Source: Artemisia argyi (taxonomy: Eukaryota; Streptophyta; Magnoliopsida; Asterales; Asteraceae). From it: a DNA stretch of 64,000 nucleotides. The stretch covers positions 144,232,505 through 144,296,504 of the forward strand of contig CM060706.1 in NCBI GenBank assembly GCA_030686995.1, in the 5' to 3' direction. Below are positions 1 through 11,604 of the stretch, piece after piece. Both the position numbers and the translations under genes were made by a program. Numbering within the stretch: the stretch's first letter is position 1; every line of letters begins with the position of its first letter. The notes under the pieces are model-generated. The model saw only the letters and a program-made list of their open reading frames with translations, ran no database searches and was not told the DNA's origin.

Positions 1-1559
1 ACGTGGAGCGGAAAAGTTGTGAGATATTCCATTCTTATCACAAAATTTTCCGAATTGTACTTCGTTATCAAATTCCCTACCATGGTCCGTCCTAATTGAT
101 ACTATAGAATATCCTAACTTATTTTGTATCATTTTACTAAATATCTCAAATTTTTCAAAGGCTTCAGTTTTATCACTTAAGAACCTAGTCCACGTATATC
201 GTGAATAATCATCTACTATAACTAAGGTGTAACGATTGTCACCGTAGCTCCGCACAGCGGATGGACCAAAAAGGTCCATATGAAGTAATTCTAAGCATCT
301 AGTTGTGGATAACATATTTTTAGCTTTGTGGCTAGCATGTGCTTGCTTTCCAATTTTACAAGCATCGCAAAAGTGTTGATCATATCTTAGACTAGGTAAG
401 TTTCTAACAAGTTCCTTAGAGGCTAAAGATTGTATTTGTTGCATGTTTGCATGACCTAATCTCCTATGCCACAAAGTGGAGTTTTCATCTATAGTAGCTA
501 GGCATATCTTATCTTCCGGTTTGTCTCCTAATTTCATAACATATATACCTCCTTTCCTAATTCCTCTACCTATAACTTTCTTATCCTTAATTATTTCACT
601 ATCTTTTTCGGTAAAGGTAACCCTACACTTATTATCACATATTTGGCCTATACTAAGCAAGTTATAAGTTAGATTATCTACATGCTCGACATTTTCAATT
701 GTTAGAGAGTCTTGAGAGATCGTACCTTTGCCTATGATTTTTCCACGACGATCACTACCTAAAACAACATTACCTCCGTTGTATGCCTTATATGTAGAAA
801 ATAGCTTGCGATTCCCCGTCATGTGTCTTGAGCATCCACTATCCTTTATCCACTCATCGAGCTCCAAATCTACTCCTAGACATATTTCATCAGGTGCATG
901 AGCCACGAAACATTTGTGCTTCATTGTTTCGTCTTCGTCACTAGAAATTCTTCTTCGGGTGGTTTTCCTTTTATCTTGTGCTTTTAGACGCTTCTTAATA
1001 ATATTCTCAAATTCTTTAACGAACTTTGCATATTCTTCATCTTCACTTTCGGAACTATAATCGTCATCATTATTATGTTCGATCGTTGACTTTGTATACC
1101 CTTGTTGTTTGCTCTTGGTATGACTCATGGGGTTTTCGTCATTATTACCTACCATGCAAAATTTGAACTAGTAGCACTTGTACTCATTTCAACTAAATAC
1201 CTATTTACTATACTTTCATTTTCAACAATTTTATATATAAAATTTTCTTTGGCTTGACATTTCTCTTGATGAAAATTTAAAAGACTTTTCCACATATCAT
1301 TTGCCGTTTGACAAAAAAATATTCTTTCATATTCAATATTTGGTAAAGCTTTGTATATAATCATTTTAGCAATATCATTTTTATCAAGCACTACTTTGAA
1401 ATAATTATCTTGTTTTTCAAAAGTGGTTTTTGTTGATTAAAAATTACCAATTGAAATGACATGCCAAAGATCATAATCTATTAATTTCACATAACTTTCG
1501 AATCGATTTTTCCATTCAAGAAAACTTGTATTTTCAAAATATGGTGGTTTAAATGTCAT
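1..1559 (-). pseudogene. copia element C1: gag and 5' part of pol, partial
   Basis: Ty1/copia Gag-Pol read from an ATG at 1557-1559 towards the window start, where it runs off. The UBN2-type Gag begins after the primer site, has an in-frame TAA at 1437-1439 and ends at a stop at 1149-1151. Pol follows in another frame: aspartic protease core WIKDSGCSRHMTGN near 815-855, the GAG-pre-integrase segment TLWHRRLGHANM near 440-480 with FCDACKIGK as its CX2C half near 345-375, then the integrase core with LLHMDLFGP near 255-290 and RTDHGREFDN near 65-95, giving the first two catalytic Asp. The third acidic residue, RT and RNase H lie outside the window. No CCHC zinc knuckle is visible between Gag and protease, so an internal deletion is likely. 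Stops and the frame change make it non-functional. Copia identity is secure; the lineage within copia is not. Confidence 0.9.
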
Positions 1560-1642
1560 GTTCCCTTCTAAATATTTTTCCGATTCTATAGATCGATTTC
1601 AAGTTTTAATATACAGTTTATTTTAAAAATCTTGTTTAACGT

Positions 1643-1655
1643 AGCTCTGATGCCA
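1643..1655 (-). other. primer binding site of C1
   Basis: On the minus strand TGGCATCAGAGCT lies two bases inside the LTR end. It matches the complement of the initiator tRNA-Met 3' end (TGGTATCAGAGC) with one change, as is usual for plant copia elements. It fixes this LTR as the 5' LTR and the element as minus-strand. Confidence 0.85.
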
Positions 1656-2454
1656 ATTGTGGAAAACTAGAAGGGGGTTGAATAGTTTTACGTCAATTTT
1701 ATTTTTATAAAAACTTTGTTTGCAAAACAATCTGTTCTAGTTTTATGTGAGATCAATAAACAACACTTATATAAACTAATATCTACGAAATGAAATGACA
1801 ACAATATAAGTAAATAAGTAAAGAGATAGAGATGGAAAGATCGCACCACAAGACAAAGGATTTATCGTGGTTCGGCTACGAAGCACCTCTTCGCCCTACT
1901 CCACTCCCCGAGCACCTAACTCGAGAGTTTTCTTCACTAGGTCAACAAGCTCCCTTATGGCGGAGAAAACCTTACACCAATTTACGACACTAAGCTAAAT
2001 GTCGAGTCCTAATAGTAGCTAGAACCAATCTCACACCACTACACACCTTCTTCACAACTTATGCACACCACTACTACTACGCAACTTCACTACTTCTCTT
2101 TCACAACACTACTTCTACTTCTACCCAACACAACTACTTCTATTCACAACTACTAACACACCTAGATCTATCTATTACACAACTTCTACACCTTTACAAT
2201 ATACACAAGCCTACAATACTTCTTAACAAGATGTTGGAGGAGTATTCTTCTCTTGCACTTTGAATGATGAAGGATTGGATCACTTGAAACAAGAACTAAT
2301 ATGTTTATGATCAAAGGATTTAGGAAGATGATTTGAGAGAATTGGAACAGAAAGTTTTTGTGCAAAAGGTGAGGAAAAAATTCAGATTTGAACCAGTATT
2401 TATAGGCAAAGAAATCTGACACAGGAGCGTATGCCGGCCCCCTTAATTGTGTGC

Positions 2455-2480
2455 CGGCCCCCTTAAAATTAAGGGGGCCG
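2455..2480. other. perfect hairpin in the C1 LTR
   Basis: Arms CGGCCCCCTTAA and TTAAGGGGGCCG pair perfectly around a 2-nt AA loop. A further copy of GCCGGCCCCCTTAA lies just upstream, so alternative pairings are possible. The solo LTR of the same family has a similar palindrome. Confidence 0.8.
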
Positions 2481-2641
2481 CCCACAGTAACGGCCTTTTT
2501 TCTTTGTCTTTTCTGGAGAAAGTTTATTTGGTGAAAATTTAACTGAATTTGCTTAAAAATTTGAATTCATTTATTTATTATGAAATAAACATTTTCCTTT
2601 AATTACCAAAAGTGTTTTTCTTAAATATATAAAATGTTTAT

Positions 2642-2925
2642 ACCATTTTATATAATTTGTAATTAGTAAATAAACCTTCCTTTGATCATAAAATGTATTA
2701 GGCACTTGTTTATTCATACCTTAAGTGAATTAGTTGGATATAATGATATTTTATCCCTAAATACTTATTTACGTTATGATTTTACCATTTTATATAATTT
2801 GTAATTAGTAAATAAACCTTCCTTTGATCATAAAATGTATTAGGCACTTGTTTATTCATACCTTAAGTGAATTAGTTGGATATAATGATATTTTATCCCT
2901 AAATACTTATTTACGTTATGATTTT
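2642..2925. repeat. 142-bp tandem duplication in the C1 LTR
   Basis: The block starting ACCATTTTATATAATTTG at 2642 is repeated from 2784, apparently without change over two full 142-bp units. The solo LTR of the same family shows the segment once, so this is a recent duplication in this copy. Small ORFs at 2824-3204 only reflect the repeat and the neighbouring LTR. Confidence 0.9.
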
Positions 2926-3014
2926 ACGTTTAATGATTTTATATTTTGTGATCGTCAAAACATAGGGATATCGAAAAGTATTAATAACGTTTTTACGCAT
3001 TATTTATATCAACA

Positions 3015-3959
3015 TTCATAAATGAGAAAACTTTTGGAGGAACTTTACCACAAAACCTTGGTCGAATTTTCACCTTCTTGTAAGGGTTTCAAACCCTTCT
3101 TTTATCTATGTTTGAATAAAGATAAGTCTTCCAATAATCATTCAATGTCTATGTGTTATTTGATTCTATCTTATACTTGTCTTTACTTTAACATACTAGG
3201 CTAGGTTTGTTTGTGTTTGCTTAGATGTAATGAAACCTTGCTGTTGATTGTTGGTTGATTTTTTGTTATTAGTTATTGTGGATGAATGATTTCGATGTTA
3301 GGCTTAAGAAAACTGGCTAAGCTCCAATTGGTAATTTGCTTGAACGTCTTAAGAAACATGAATTGGAAGTGTACTACGATTTTAATGGTTGTATTTAATG
3401 CATGAGTGACTACTAAGGAGGCCATGTTAGGAGCTAGTAGTCGGCTCGACATAGGAAGAGGTAGAAGCTTATAGAGTTGGGGAAGATCGTACACGGCCCC
3501 ACGAATGGTATTAAGGAATATAACCCGTCATCCATGCAATTGTAAGAAACTAGTCAATTAATGAAAGATAGCTAGGGAGTAGTGAAATCTAAGTAAACAC
3601 GTTTCTCTCATTATTGTTTTTCTCATATTTACTTTCTTGTTATTTTATTTTTATTGCATTTGTAGTTAATTGGGTTAGTTGACTAGCAACTAATTCCGCC
3701 CACTCTTCCAATACCCGAGATTTTTACTTGCTTTCTATAAACCATAAAAATACAAAAAGAATCATCCCTAACATCTAGACCTAGTTTAATTAAGTTTTGA
3801 TCCTAACGAACACTATTCCTCAAGTAGAACGATCAATCTCCCGGTATTTACCACTACACTATACTACATCGGTTAGGTACACTGCCTGGTGGGGATTGCA
3901 AGCTTTTCGAGATCCCTCGGGAGGTAAAACCTTTTGTGTAGACGTAATCCCACGCATCA
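3015..3959 (+). repeat. 5' LTR of Athila-like element E1, 5'-truncated in the window by C1
   Basis: Aligns, with more divergence, to the second two thirds of the E3 LTRs. Shared landmarks are the run ending in GGGTTTCAAACCC, the TAATGAAACCT block, the AAGAAAACTGGC block and the terminal sequence ending CACGCATCA. The left part is separated by the C1 insertion and lies outside the window. The 3' end is set by the adjoining leader and tRNA-Asp primer site. Confidence 0.8.
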
Positions 3960-3965
3960 AGCTTT

Positions 3966-3983
3966 TGGCGCCGCTGTCGGGGA
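3966..3983 (+). other. tRNA-Asp primer binding site of E1
   Basis: TGGCGCCGCTGTCGGGGA follows the LTR end by six bases. It matches the complement of the plant tRNA-Asp(GUC) 3' end (TGGCGCCGTTGCCGGGGA) with two changes. Athila-lineage gypsy elements commonly use this tRNA. A ~147-bp untranslated leader follows, up to the ORF start at 4131. Confidence 0.85.
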
Positions 3984-4130
3984 ATGGTTATTGTTTAGGT
4001 TGAAATTTCTTTTTATTAGGTCTACTTGCTAGATTCCTTTCTAGTGAAATTTTTATTTTATTTTTATAGGTTTTCTTTAGTCTATGTTATTTCTTCGTTC
4101 ATTTGTTCGTAACCATTACCATCCACCATC

Positions 4131-4503
4131 ATGGAAGGTGGTAATATCTTTGAACCCATCAACCTACTACAACAAAACCCACCAAAACCAAACCAACCTC
4201 CTAGACCCCACACTTTAGGAGAGTACTCCCGTCCTAGCCACCAAGGCTATCGAAACACCATTGAGCTCACTCAAGGAGCCAATGTGTCTCCCTTGCGATC
4301 CGACACCATCCGGTTGGTGCAAAGCGAATGTGCATTCCATGGACTTCGTTCCGAAGATCCTAATCAACATCTCAAGGATTTCCTCAAAATCGTAGATTCC
4401 ATAGATCTTGATGTTGAAACTCGAGAGACGACTCGATTGCGTCTCTTCCAATTCTCACTACGTGACCAAGCTAGTCAATGGCTTGACCGTTTACCCGCAG
4501 GAT
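4131..4503 (+). pseudogene. E1 ORF piece 1: Athila-type Gag N-terminus
   Basis: The ORF starts MEGGNIFEP after the leader; the E4 homologue starts MDDGNIFEP at the matching place, supporting this start. It carries the Athila Gag core (CAFHGLRSEDPNQHLKDFL, then RLRLFQFSLRDQASQWLDRL). The piece ends in the middle of a Gly-Ser pair where solo LTR X1 was inserted. The frame resumes at 8121 after the duplicated AGGAT. Gag would form the retrotransposon particle in the cytoplasm. ORF calls that extend to 4568 include X1 sequence. Confidence 0.9.
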
Positions 4504-7060
4504 TGATTCGTTGTGTGCAAAAACAATTTATCAATATATCAACAAACGTGAGGTCTATATTATCGTGAGACAAATAGACGTGAAGTAACACGAGTAAACC
4601 TTTTAGGAAAAAGATTATCTAGCAAGACTTGTGAAAGTGATATTAAATTGTGAAACCGGGAAGTGATTTCCTGGGTCGTACCCCAACGAGGTGTGAATGG
4701 AAAGCTTCGAGTGAGATTGAGATTAAAATCTTGTATGATGGAAGGATTGTTTGGTTTTGTGATACGTTAAATTAACGGAAATTTGAAATTATCAAACGTA
4801 AATGAATTATAAATAACCTAAGGGGAAATAAAAGGCAATAGGTAAACTAGGGAAGTCCTAAAACACTACGGGAAGCAAAATTAGGTATCGGGAATCCTAA
4901 GACACAAATTGACAAATAAACGTGACGTTTATTTAAGATAAACGTCAACGCGCAAATAAAAACGTGAATTTCTAGCTACGCAAGTCCTACAGGTGTAAAA
5001 TGATTTTTCTACTTTTCTAATGATAAAAGAAAATTTTTGGAAAAAGAAAAAATATTTTTTTACTTTTTAAATTTTTTATTATGATTAAATTCCTAAATAA
5101 ACTAAATTAAGCTAATAAAAACACTAAACTGTTTTCAAAAATTCTAAAATTTTTTTAGTAATTAAATAAGCTTAAATTTAACCTAAGAAAAATGAAAAGA
5201 TAAAATAAGCAGTTACAAATAAGCAAAAATAAGCAATACTACAGATGATAAAAGAGTAATAAGCCAAAGAGATATTAGTATCAAATAGTAAACTAGGAAA
5301 ACAATTACTAAAACAACTAAGGAGCTTAGATGGTTATCTGATGGGATTTGGTGTTGTGTGTGAGGAAGCAGACCAGGGTTCATGTCCCACTTTGGTCACT
5401 TTTTGAAAATATTTTTATTTTGACTTTTTCTTTTTGCAAACTTGTTTAAACTACAATAACAACCAACTTTAACAAAACCATTTTTGCTGGAAATCTAAAA
5501 TTTAGCCTATACAAATGTGAAATCTCAACAGGTTGAATTTCTGAGTTTGAGCCTTTGAAATTAAGTAGCAGGTATCAATTTAATACAAGGAAAACTCAAT
5601 CAAGCATAAACAAGCACAATTACTAACAACATTAATCAAAAGCTAAGATTGGCAGGACCAAAGATCATAAATTAAACTCAAACAACTTAAGGAGTGCTGG
5701 TGTATCAGCTTAAACAAACAGCCTCAAAGCCGTGTAAATAAGCCATTCAATGAGCTTCAACAAACCTAAATAAGCTGAAAAATGCAAACTCCAAACTACA
5801 CATAACTTATATGAACCAAAGCAAACATTAAATCCTACTAAGCTACCTGAAAAATGAGATAAAAAAAAGAATAGTGTCGGATGTAAAAACAGGTTATAAT
5901 GGGTGATTGCAGGCCTAAAACAAGAGGAAAATTAAACTTTAAAACTGAAATAATCTTAAACATCTAAAATCTACACTACAAACTGTTGGTAAACACAAAT
6001 CCATACCCCAAATCCTACTTTATGCAGCCAAAATTCAGGGTCAAAAGTGGCGTTGTGGGACATGTGGCTGCTGCGTATAACTGATCAAACCACAAGGTCA
6101 CACAAAGTCTTGGCTAATCTAATAATAAGCTACTCATAAACTAAACTAATGAGAACAAGCAAATGGCATAAGCAGAGATGTCATAAGGAGAAAAATAAGA
6201 AAACAAGTAATTAAGCAAAAGTACTAATCTGAGATGGAAAACAGCCCAAGAGAGCAGCTTTGTTACCCTGCACAAGCTGCGAAAAAAAAATTCTAAAAAT
6301 AAATTAAAGTTACGAGCTTGTTAACAAGCTTGCCAAGAAACTACAAACCAAATTCTAGACCTAAAGGCTTAGAAATAAGTAAATTAAAAATGTATCTTTG
6401 GGGGACTGTTGGGTGGTTTTGTGACAGCAAAACAGTTGATTTCAATGGGTTAAATGGTTCAAAAATGAACTTGGACCAAGTACCTGGTGTTGAAACTTGA
6501 ACTAATTAGCGTTTTTGCACCAAACATTACTTGACCTAAACACTTTTAAGCAAGTTTACCCCCATGAGCTGCTAAAACCTTAAAAAGCCATAGAATAGGA
6601 AATTTCAACTACAAACCACTTAACCTCTTAAAGATGCCCAACATTTCTAAAATACTACTTACTAAACTGATTTAAATCTTAAATAGATTTGAACTAGCAA
6701 CCACAACAAAGAATAAAGATTTTTACTTTTTCTAAACCTTAAAACCAAACACCCCTTATGAGATTCTTTTTGAAGTAGAATGCCAATTTTAAGGTATAAC
6801 TTGGACAAGAATTGACAAAATAAGCTAAAGTAAAGGTTACTAAGCTAAAGTTGACTATAAATAAGCAGTTAAGTAAGCAATTTGAAATAGCAGTACCAAA
6901 GTAACAGGAAGATAAGAAAATTTTCTAAACTTTCATTGAATTGTAAAAAAATACAAAAGACTTGGAAAAATACTTAAAAACTGAGAATTTAAAACTAAAA
7001 CCCTAATTAATGACTCAGTATTACTAAAACCTAATGCCTTTCAAAGGCTTACAACTCGTT

Positions 7061-7070
7061 CTATTTATAC
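7061..7070 (-). promoter_or_regulatory. TATA box in X1
   Basis: GTATAAATAG on the minus strand. The homologous place in X2 has AGTATAAATAAA at 18634-18645. It marks the probable U3/R boundary of this long LTR. Confidence 0.55.
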
Positions 7071-7609
7071 TAAAAATTACTAGGGTTTCATGGTTCCTTG
7101 TGCCTTCTTGTTGTGTTTCTTCTGTGAGACAAAGCAGCCTTGGATACCTTTGTGCTTTCTTGGACAACATACAACCCTTGGATTGAATTTCAAATCATCA
7201 CAGCCCTTTAAACAACTTTGGCACCCGAACTTGTACACGGATTTCCAGCGTGGAGTGGAGGTAGGTATGGTTTTGTGAGAGATGGAGGAAGGTTGTGGGA
7301 TTGGGGGTTGTGTTGGGGGTGCTTTTGAGGTGAAGATGGAGTATGGCAGGAGGTGGAGTGGTGTAAGGGTTTAATATGCTGGGTAAAGAGGGAGGTGGAA
7401 GATGGTGTGATACGTTTGTGTTTGACCAAGTCAAAGAACCAGGGTACGTTTTATTATAAACGTTTTAGGTTTTGGGAGGTGGGCTTGATGTTGGGCTTTG
7501 GGGTAAGATTGGGTTGGGGTGTGATTATTATTGGATCAGGGGTTGTTTTTGGATTGGGTTTTAAGATTGTTTGTGTAGTTAATGTAGGATCCGTTTGGTT
7601 TATTATCAA

Positions 7610-7960
7610 ATTAACACAAGGACCAAATCTGTAATTTACTGAATCTTGAGGGACCCTTTCTTCCAGCATTTCAAACTTCTCCAAAGGACCAAACTTGACA
7701 AGTTATAATTCCACAAGGCTTATAAAATCATATTTCTTCAAAATGTGATTCCCGAGGACCATATCTGCCAAACTTTGAAACTTGAAGGACCAAAGATGTA
7801 AACTTGTAAACTTTTGAAAGAATTTCACCCAAAGATCATTATTTGGTAACTTTTGATTTTTAAGGACTTGGTTTGACTTTTCTTTCAAAATAACCGCTCA
7901 GGGACTAGTTTTGACAACTTTTGAAAGTTGGGGGACTAAAACTGCCAATTATGCAAACTT
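7610..7960. repeat. degenerate GGACCA/GGACTA repeats in X1 U3
   Basis: About seven loosely spaced units of the form AAGGACCAAA followed by TTG(C/A)CAACTT or TGTAAACTT, roughly 40-60 bp apart. X2 has the same kind of array at about 19065-19545. They lie on the U3 side of the TATA box and could be upstream regulatory repeats. Confidence 0.55.
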
Positions 7961-8115
7961 TGTTCGTTTTTCGTTTGTTTTCAATCATTTTGCATCTGAA
8001 ACATATAAAACACGTTCTTTGGGATATTTTCATTATTTTGACGCATTTCTGAGTATTTTCTCGTGTTTTGGCAGTTAAAATACGATAAAAATGATGAGTA
8101 TTTACACACTCATCA

Positions 8116-8343
8116 AGGATCCATCACCTCTTGGGATGATCTCACCACTCGTTTCCTTGCTTAATTTTTACCACTGGGGAGAACCACCAAGCTAAGAAAT
8201 GACATCTTGATGTTCCAACAACGTCAAGGTGAAACGCTTTATGAAGCATGGACTCGTTTCAAGGACTTACTCCAAAAAGTCCCTCACCATGGCATAGATC
8301 TTTGGCTCCAAGTCCAAATCGTTTATTACCATATCAATCTCTC
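8116..8343 (+). pseudogene. E1 ORF piece 2: Gag middle
   Basis: Starts with the second AGGAT copy and continues Gag in frame. It carries SITSWDDLTTRFLA, then an in-frame TAA at 8162-8164 where E4 has Gln, then GRTTKLRNDILMFQQRQ and EAWTRFKDLLQKVPHHG, a typical Athila Gag segment. It ends at the CTCTC target site of element T1. The frame continues at 22662. Confidence 0.9.
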
Positions 8344-8977
8344 TTATTGTACAACAATTTGCATGACCAGGCCTTCGATGATGATCAAAGGATATAGGGG
8401 ATGTTGTGGTTAAGCCAAGCTTATGTCTAACCTAAAAATAAGAAATACAAAGACACTACGTTAAGTGATTGCGCAGGGGTTGGGCCCTGCGAACCACCTC
8501 AAATGTGAATAAGTATTTGGTATGATAATGTAGGTGAAATATAGTTAAGTAGAGTAGTTGAGATTGCATACCAGAACTGAAACTCGTCCAAGACTATTTA
8601 TAGGGGAAGAAAACAGCCTTGGGGAGTGTTTCCACGTTTGTAGGAGATCATGGGGGTGTCCCATGATTTTATGGTTAACCGCTAGGGCTTAATGTCCACT
8701 CTTCCTGAATTGTCAGGTTAGTTAAGGAAGAAGAGAGAACATGGATAAGACGGGGGACGTGGGTAAGACTTGGTCTTGCCCTCTTTCCATCTTATGTTCA
8801 TTGAAGAATACCCCGGAGGGCTTATACCTTCGTTTGGCGAATTCCCAACTGGTAACTAGATTATAAGAGATTAATTTTACGCCCAAGAAGAATTTAGGAG
8901 GCTAGCTAGAGCCTGCGATTATGTAGGTTTCAGACTCGAAGGGGAGTCCTTTGAGCTAAACGGAGGGTACATCATCA
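8344..8977 (-). repeat. 3' LTR of T1
   Basis: 634 bp and colinear with 22021-22656. The plus-strand start is TTATTGTAC instead of TGATTGTAC, so the terminal dinucleotide has mutated. Ends ATCATCA. The internal side (8978-8995, minus strand ACTGAGGGCT) is the likely polypurine tract. Confidence 0.93.
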
Positions 8978-9218
8978 AGCCCTCAGTCGAAAGTGATATA
9001 TGCGTGCAAGAATATATTGCTTACGACTCTATTGAAATACAAGGATTTCTCCATATCCTCGAAAATTGGATTAAGAGAAATTTTTGAAATTCAAAAACGC
9101 ATTAAATGCGCATGCCCATGACCCATCCGTTGAACAAAAGATTGTAACGGCATGATTATCGTTAATATCAAACGATTTTTTAAAATTTAAAGCTGCAACT
9201 AGATACGACCACGTATAG

Positions 9219-9226
9219 TATAAATA
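9219..9226 (+). promoter_or_regulatory. TATA box of the T1 antisense ORF
   Basis: TATAAATA lies ~150 bp upstream of the first antisense codons, in an AT-rich stretch followed by a CT-rich 5' untranslated region. It reads away from the T1 pol genes, so the antisense ORF may have its own promoter. Confidence 0.55.
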
Positions 9227-9367
9227 CCTATGCATTCTAAAACCCTAAATTACACACCCTGTTTCACTGAAATTCTCACAAAGCTGTGACGTATCTATCA
9301 TCAAAAATCAGAAGGTAACTTCTTTCTCTTCTCTCGTAGTTAGATCTTTAGGTTTCACGAAGTAGCC

Positions 9368-11604
9368 ACGAATATAGATGCCAAACGTATCATAAGACAA
9401 CAAAAATGTACTCTTTCTAGAGAAGCCCTAACTCTCTTTCTAGATGATTACCCAATACCAAAACAACACAAAGTTATGCTCCCAAAAAATAATCAAAGCA
9501 TTTATGATGCCCCAAAAGGGTATGTGGGTTTGTATACACATGCATTTACCCGGTCAAATATAAGAATACCCCTGCATCCATTATTTCTAGAGCTGCTATA
9601 ATATTACGAGGTTCATATTTCAAGGTTTAATCCCTTCGGTCTAGCCAAACTTACCACCTACATTGTAATGTGTAAGGCGTATGGTTACGAGCCCACACTG
9701 AATGTGCTTCGAGGCTTCCTTAACCTATGTCTCGGAGGAGATTGGCTAACACTATCGAAGCGAGGTGAAGCAGATGTGCCCGTGTTGATTACCAAACCAT
9801 TTACAAACATAACCAATTGGAAAGGAAAATTCTTTTATGTGCAAGATACAATCATACCTCCGCAATATCCAGCACTCCTAAATGAAGCATTCCGTTTTGA
9901 TCGCAAGAAATTCAATGATCAGCTTCCCCACAATATCCGAAGCGATCCACTCTACCAACGTCTTGCTAGATACCCAGTGGATGTGCAAACCTTTCCAGAG
10001 CCCATCCTCTTTATGGCTGGTCTTGTGAACCATTGGGAAGGATCTCCTTTATTACCAGAAATCCATTGTGATGGCCAAAGTATGTATATGTAACTTAACA
10101 TAAATGAATAACATATCTGATGATATTTATGTATCTATTTATTTTGCAGTAATGGCCTTTCGAAACTTCGTTGTATCTAGTGGCACAAAGGAAGTTAGCT
10201 TCATTCCTAGGGATTCTAGAAATTTTAGCTATGGGGTAGGTTCTCCGTCAGTCTCAGTCAACAATAATGACATGGATGCCATGATATTGAAGCCAATTAC
10301 ATCAGTTGAAGGGATGGCTCTTATCAATACCGAGGAAGCTCCCTTGGCAATAGAAGGCACTCCTGATGTGGAAATCCTTTCCTCTGATGATGGTCCCGTG
10401 ACTTATGTTGAACCCTCTGGTATAGCTGGTAGGGTTCGTGAAAGGAAGGGAACTGAAATTAAGGCTGCAAAGCCGCAAATCAAGAGAAAACTTGACATAC
10501 CAACCCTTCTATCCAGAGCTGCAAAGAAGATTGCCTCCCAGGATAAGACTGCTGCTTCAATACCCTTCGAAAATTCGGATGATGAAGACATTCATGGTAA
10601 AAGCTCATTATGCGCTAAATACCACCACAAAATAAATTTAAAGCTTCAAATACATCCTAATTGCAAAATGTGCAGGGTTGTCTAACACAAAGGAACTCCC
10701 CAACTCCCAAGCTTGCCATCGACTGGTTGAAGGTGTTACTCCAGCCCGCTAGAAGGGAGTCCTTGACAATATGTCGATAGAGCAATTGTGTGATCTTCAC
10801 GACAAAAGCTACACAAGGCAAGTTGTTCTAGATAACCATCTCAACATCCAAACAAGAGAGTTGGTTCGGACTGTTAAAAATGCTAAAGAAGAGTTGAATG
10901 TAGTTCTGGCTCGAGAAGAACAAAGGGAGCTGTTGATCACTGAATTGAAGTCCAAGTGTGACAGGGCTACAAAGGATATTGAGAAGAATCCAACTGTGCA
11001 AGATCTTCGATCCAATGCCATGAAGCTTGCCACTCGACTAAAGGAAGCTCAAGCTGAGTGTGGTAGGCTCAAGATGGAGGAGGCCAAAGCGATTGGGCTA
11101 AAAAAGAGAGTGTATGTTCTTGAGTCGATGTGTACAGGTCTTAAATCTGAAAAGAATAGGCTGATGGAGCAAAAAACCAAATTGCAACAGGAGGCAGATG
11201 CTTTAAGCCTTCAATGTGAAAGTCTCCAGAAAGATAGGGCGGAGGTTGTAGCCAAGGTTATTCCTTACATTGCTATGGAGTTGTATCATAGTGATGAAGT
11301 CGAACAAGTGGTAGCCAACTTGGTGAATGCTGCCCTTTTCCATGGTGAATGCACTACTCTGGAAGAAATTGCCGAAACTGGAGAGCCTGTGATCCTGTCG
11401 AAGGTTTCTTGCTATCGCCCTTCGCATGAACAGGAATATGATGCTGCCAGTAATGCGTATGCTTCGGCAAACTTTCCTTTTCTTTCCAAGGTGACCAAAG
11501 ATACAATGGCTTCCGTTGAAAGACTGCTGTCGAAGAAGCCCTGTAGGATTCAGCCATCTTCTCCAAGTAGGAGGGCCTCTGGTGTGAAGTTTCCCTCTCA
11601 TTAA
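9368..11604 (+). pseudogene. T1 antisense ORF, 'putative gypsy-type transposase' family
   Basis: Three exons read on the strand opposite to gag-pol. Exon 1 (9368-10079) has no in-frame ATG; ACG at 9368-9370 sits where a start would be expected, and TAA at 9599-9601 interrupts it. It carries MCKAYGYEPTLNVLRGF, GDWLTLSKR, ITNWKGKFFYV and FPEPILFMAGL, matching the family often annotated as Transposase_28 in Asteraceae. Intron 1 is 10080-10149 (GT...TTTGCAG). Exon 2 is 10150-10596, starting MAFRNFVV. Intron 2 is 10597-10675 (GT...TGTGCAG). Exon 3 is 10676-11604, with an in-frame TAG at 10750-10752 followed by ~280 residues rich in Glu, Lys and Leu that look coiled-coil. The frame is continuous across both introns. 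Function is unknown; Tat elements are known to carry extra antisense ORFs here. Confidence 0.8.

Larger units (their letters stand above)
1658..3014 (-). repeat. 5' LTR of copia element C1
   Basis: Bounded by TGTTGATATAAAT (minus-strand start, at 3014) and TTTTCCACA (end, at 1658). The same ends and much of the same sequence occur in the solo LTR at 52685-54316, where a clean TSD proves the borders. This copy is 1357 bp against 1632 bp there. It has a 142-bp tandem duplication and a strong palindrome near 2455-2480. The next bases, TTCAT at 3015-3019, are the expected TSD; its partner is outside the window. The insertion point lies inside the E1 5' LTR. Confidence 0.85.
4504..8115 (-). mobile_element. 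large solo LTR X1 inserted in E1 gag
   Basis: A 3612-bp non-coding insert flanked by the 5-bp TSD AGGAT (4499-4503 and 8116-8120). Its ends are TG...CA, and removing it restores the Gag frame. The minus-strand orientation is inferred from a TATA box on that strand (7061-7070), about 1.05 kb from its TGATGAGTGTG start. That gives a long U3 with degenerate GGACCA-type repeats and a 2.5-kb R-U5 part. No PBS, polypurine tract, second LTR or coding domain is visible, so a solo LTR is the simplest reading; a non-autonomous element is the alternative. It is homologous to X2 (15486-19707). The ORFs it contains are short and unrelated to known proteins. Confidence 0.75.

Noticed and set aside
3966..3983. 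A tRNA gene fragment or SINE
   Set aside because: The match is only the 18-nt primer complement immediately after an LTR, repeated at the same place in E3 and E4.
3797..4003. Small ORF across the E1 LTR/PBS junction
   Set aside because: It spans the LTR end and primer site; its equivalents in E3 and E4 are not open.
7090..7684. Overlapping ORFs of 60-93 codons in X1 (and 18846-19061 in X2)
   Set aside because: They overlap on both strands in low-complexity GT-rich sequence, are not conserved between X1 and X2, and have no domain.
4504..8115. X1/X2 as a DNA transposon or Helitron because of the terminal hairpin
   Set aside because: TG...CA ends, 5-bp TSDs and an internal TATA box fit an LTR better; no terminal inverted repeat joins the two ends and there is no CTRR end.
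10771..11604. A host coiled-coil gene
   Set aside because: It is in frame with upstream exons of the T1 antisense ORF, lies between T1 LTR and pol, and carries a family signature known from gypsy elements.
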